Origin: Mayamaea pseudoterrestris
Taxonomy: Eukaryota > Bacillariophyta > Bacillariophyceae > Sellaphorales > Sellaphoraceae
Direction: 5' to 3'
NCBI GenBank assembly: GCA_027923505.1
Contig: BROI01000015.1
Location: 682,001-746,000 of the forward strand
DNA: 64,000 bases
Of this stretch, positions 63,788 to 64,000 are shown piece after piece. The position numbers were made by a program, and so were the translations under genes. The notes below the pieces were generated by a model. That model was not told the origin of the DNA. It saw only the letters and a list, made by a program, of their open reading frames with translations, and made no database searches. Each line of letters begins with the position of its first letter. The first letter of the stretch is position 1.

Positions 63788-64000
63788 TATCCGGCATCCG
63801 ATCCATTCTCTTCTGTAGTGCTCTCATTGTTGTATTCATTGTCTGATCCATCCCCATCAGCACATTTGCTTTTGTCATGGTCTTCTTGCTCACCAGTCGC
63901 GAGCAAAAACACTTCCACCAATTTCTCACGTGTAAATCCGACTTGATGATGTTTGCAAATGAATGCAGCTGCGGACTGGTCTATAAACTTTACTTCATTT
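63788..64000 (-). CDS. C-terminal part of the basic/acidic protein, copy 2 (partial, cut by window)
   Basis: The frame enters from the window edge (NEVKFIDQSAAAFICKHHQV), continues through REKLVEVFLLATGEQEDHDK and an acidic Asn/Glu tail to TAG at 63788. Unlike copy 1 (58376-59081) it has no frameshift. The N-terminal part lies outside the window. Confidence 0.5.

Larger units (their letters stand above)
61248..64000. repeat. Duplicated segment, copy 2 (runs off the window)
   Basis: Partner of 55813-58590. The left flank here (ATTCAATTAGGAATAGT) differs from that of copy 1, where the copia repeat ends. The right end is not visible, so the full length is unknown. Confidence 0.95.

Overview
The window looks like nuclear DNA of a diatom (photosynthetic stramenopile). 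Three genes begin with a signal peptide followed by an AF/SAF/YAW-type cleavage motif, which is the bipartite presequence diatoms use to cross the four plastid membranes. Introns are short with GT-AG borders, genes are tightly packed with alternating strands, and the mobile DNA includes a Ty1/copia element and a gag remnant of types common in diatom genomes. The species cannot be named from the sequence.

1-34 kb is a compact gene-rich arm. In order it holds a plastid ribosomal protein S1; a four-exon protein with a Cys/His motif; a BRCA1/BARD1-like RING-BRCT protein; an EamA transporter; a PAP2 lipid phosphatase; a PH-domain PI 4-kinase; a small unknown; a bacterial-type NAD+-dependent DNA ligase; a disordered Ser/Asp-rich protein; plastid ferredoxin-NADP+ reductase; a plastid-targeted NYN-SAP protein; a decayed gene; a tRNA-Pro(UGG) whose 3' end recurs 1.7 kb downstream; two further lineage-specific genes; and a multi-exon P5B-type ATPase. 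Divergent pairs share short promoters (BRCA1-like/EamA, ligase/disordered protein, FNR/NYN) and neighbours often converge. Several exon-intron models were rebuilt by matching GT-AG borders to reading-frame phase.

34.6-42.4 kb is a tandem array of about 22 units of roughly 346 bp. Each unit carries several short inverted repeats, and one arm pair shows a base change matched on both sides.

43-50 kb is a tyrosine-recombinase retroelement with four ORFs on the minus strand. Two are Gag-like, one of them 667 codons long without a single Met, and the last joins an RNase H tail to a tyrosine recombinase. No reverse transcriptase is visible. 50.2-55.8 kb is a Ty1/copia element broken by a stop between gag and pol and by a frameshift before integrase, with a 189-bp repeat at both ends.

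55.8-64 kb is a direct duplication (offset about 5.4 kb) of a segment carrying repeat-rich ORFs. The two copies carry different frameshifts, and the spacer contains a copia gag remnant. The right-hand copy runs off the window.
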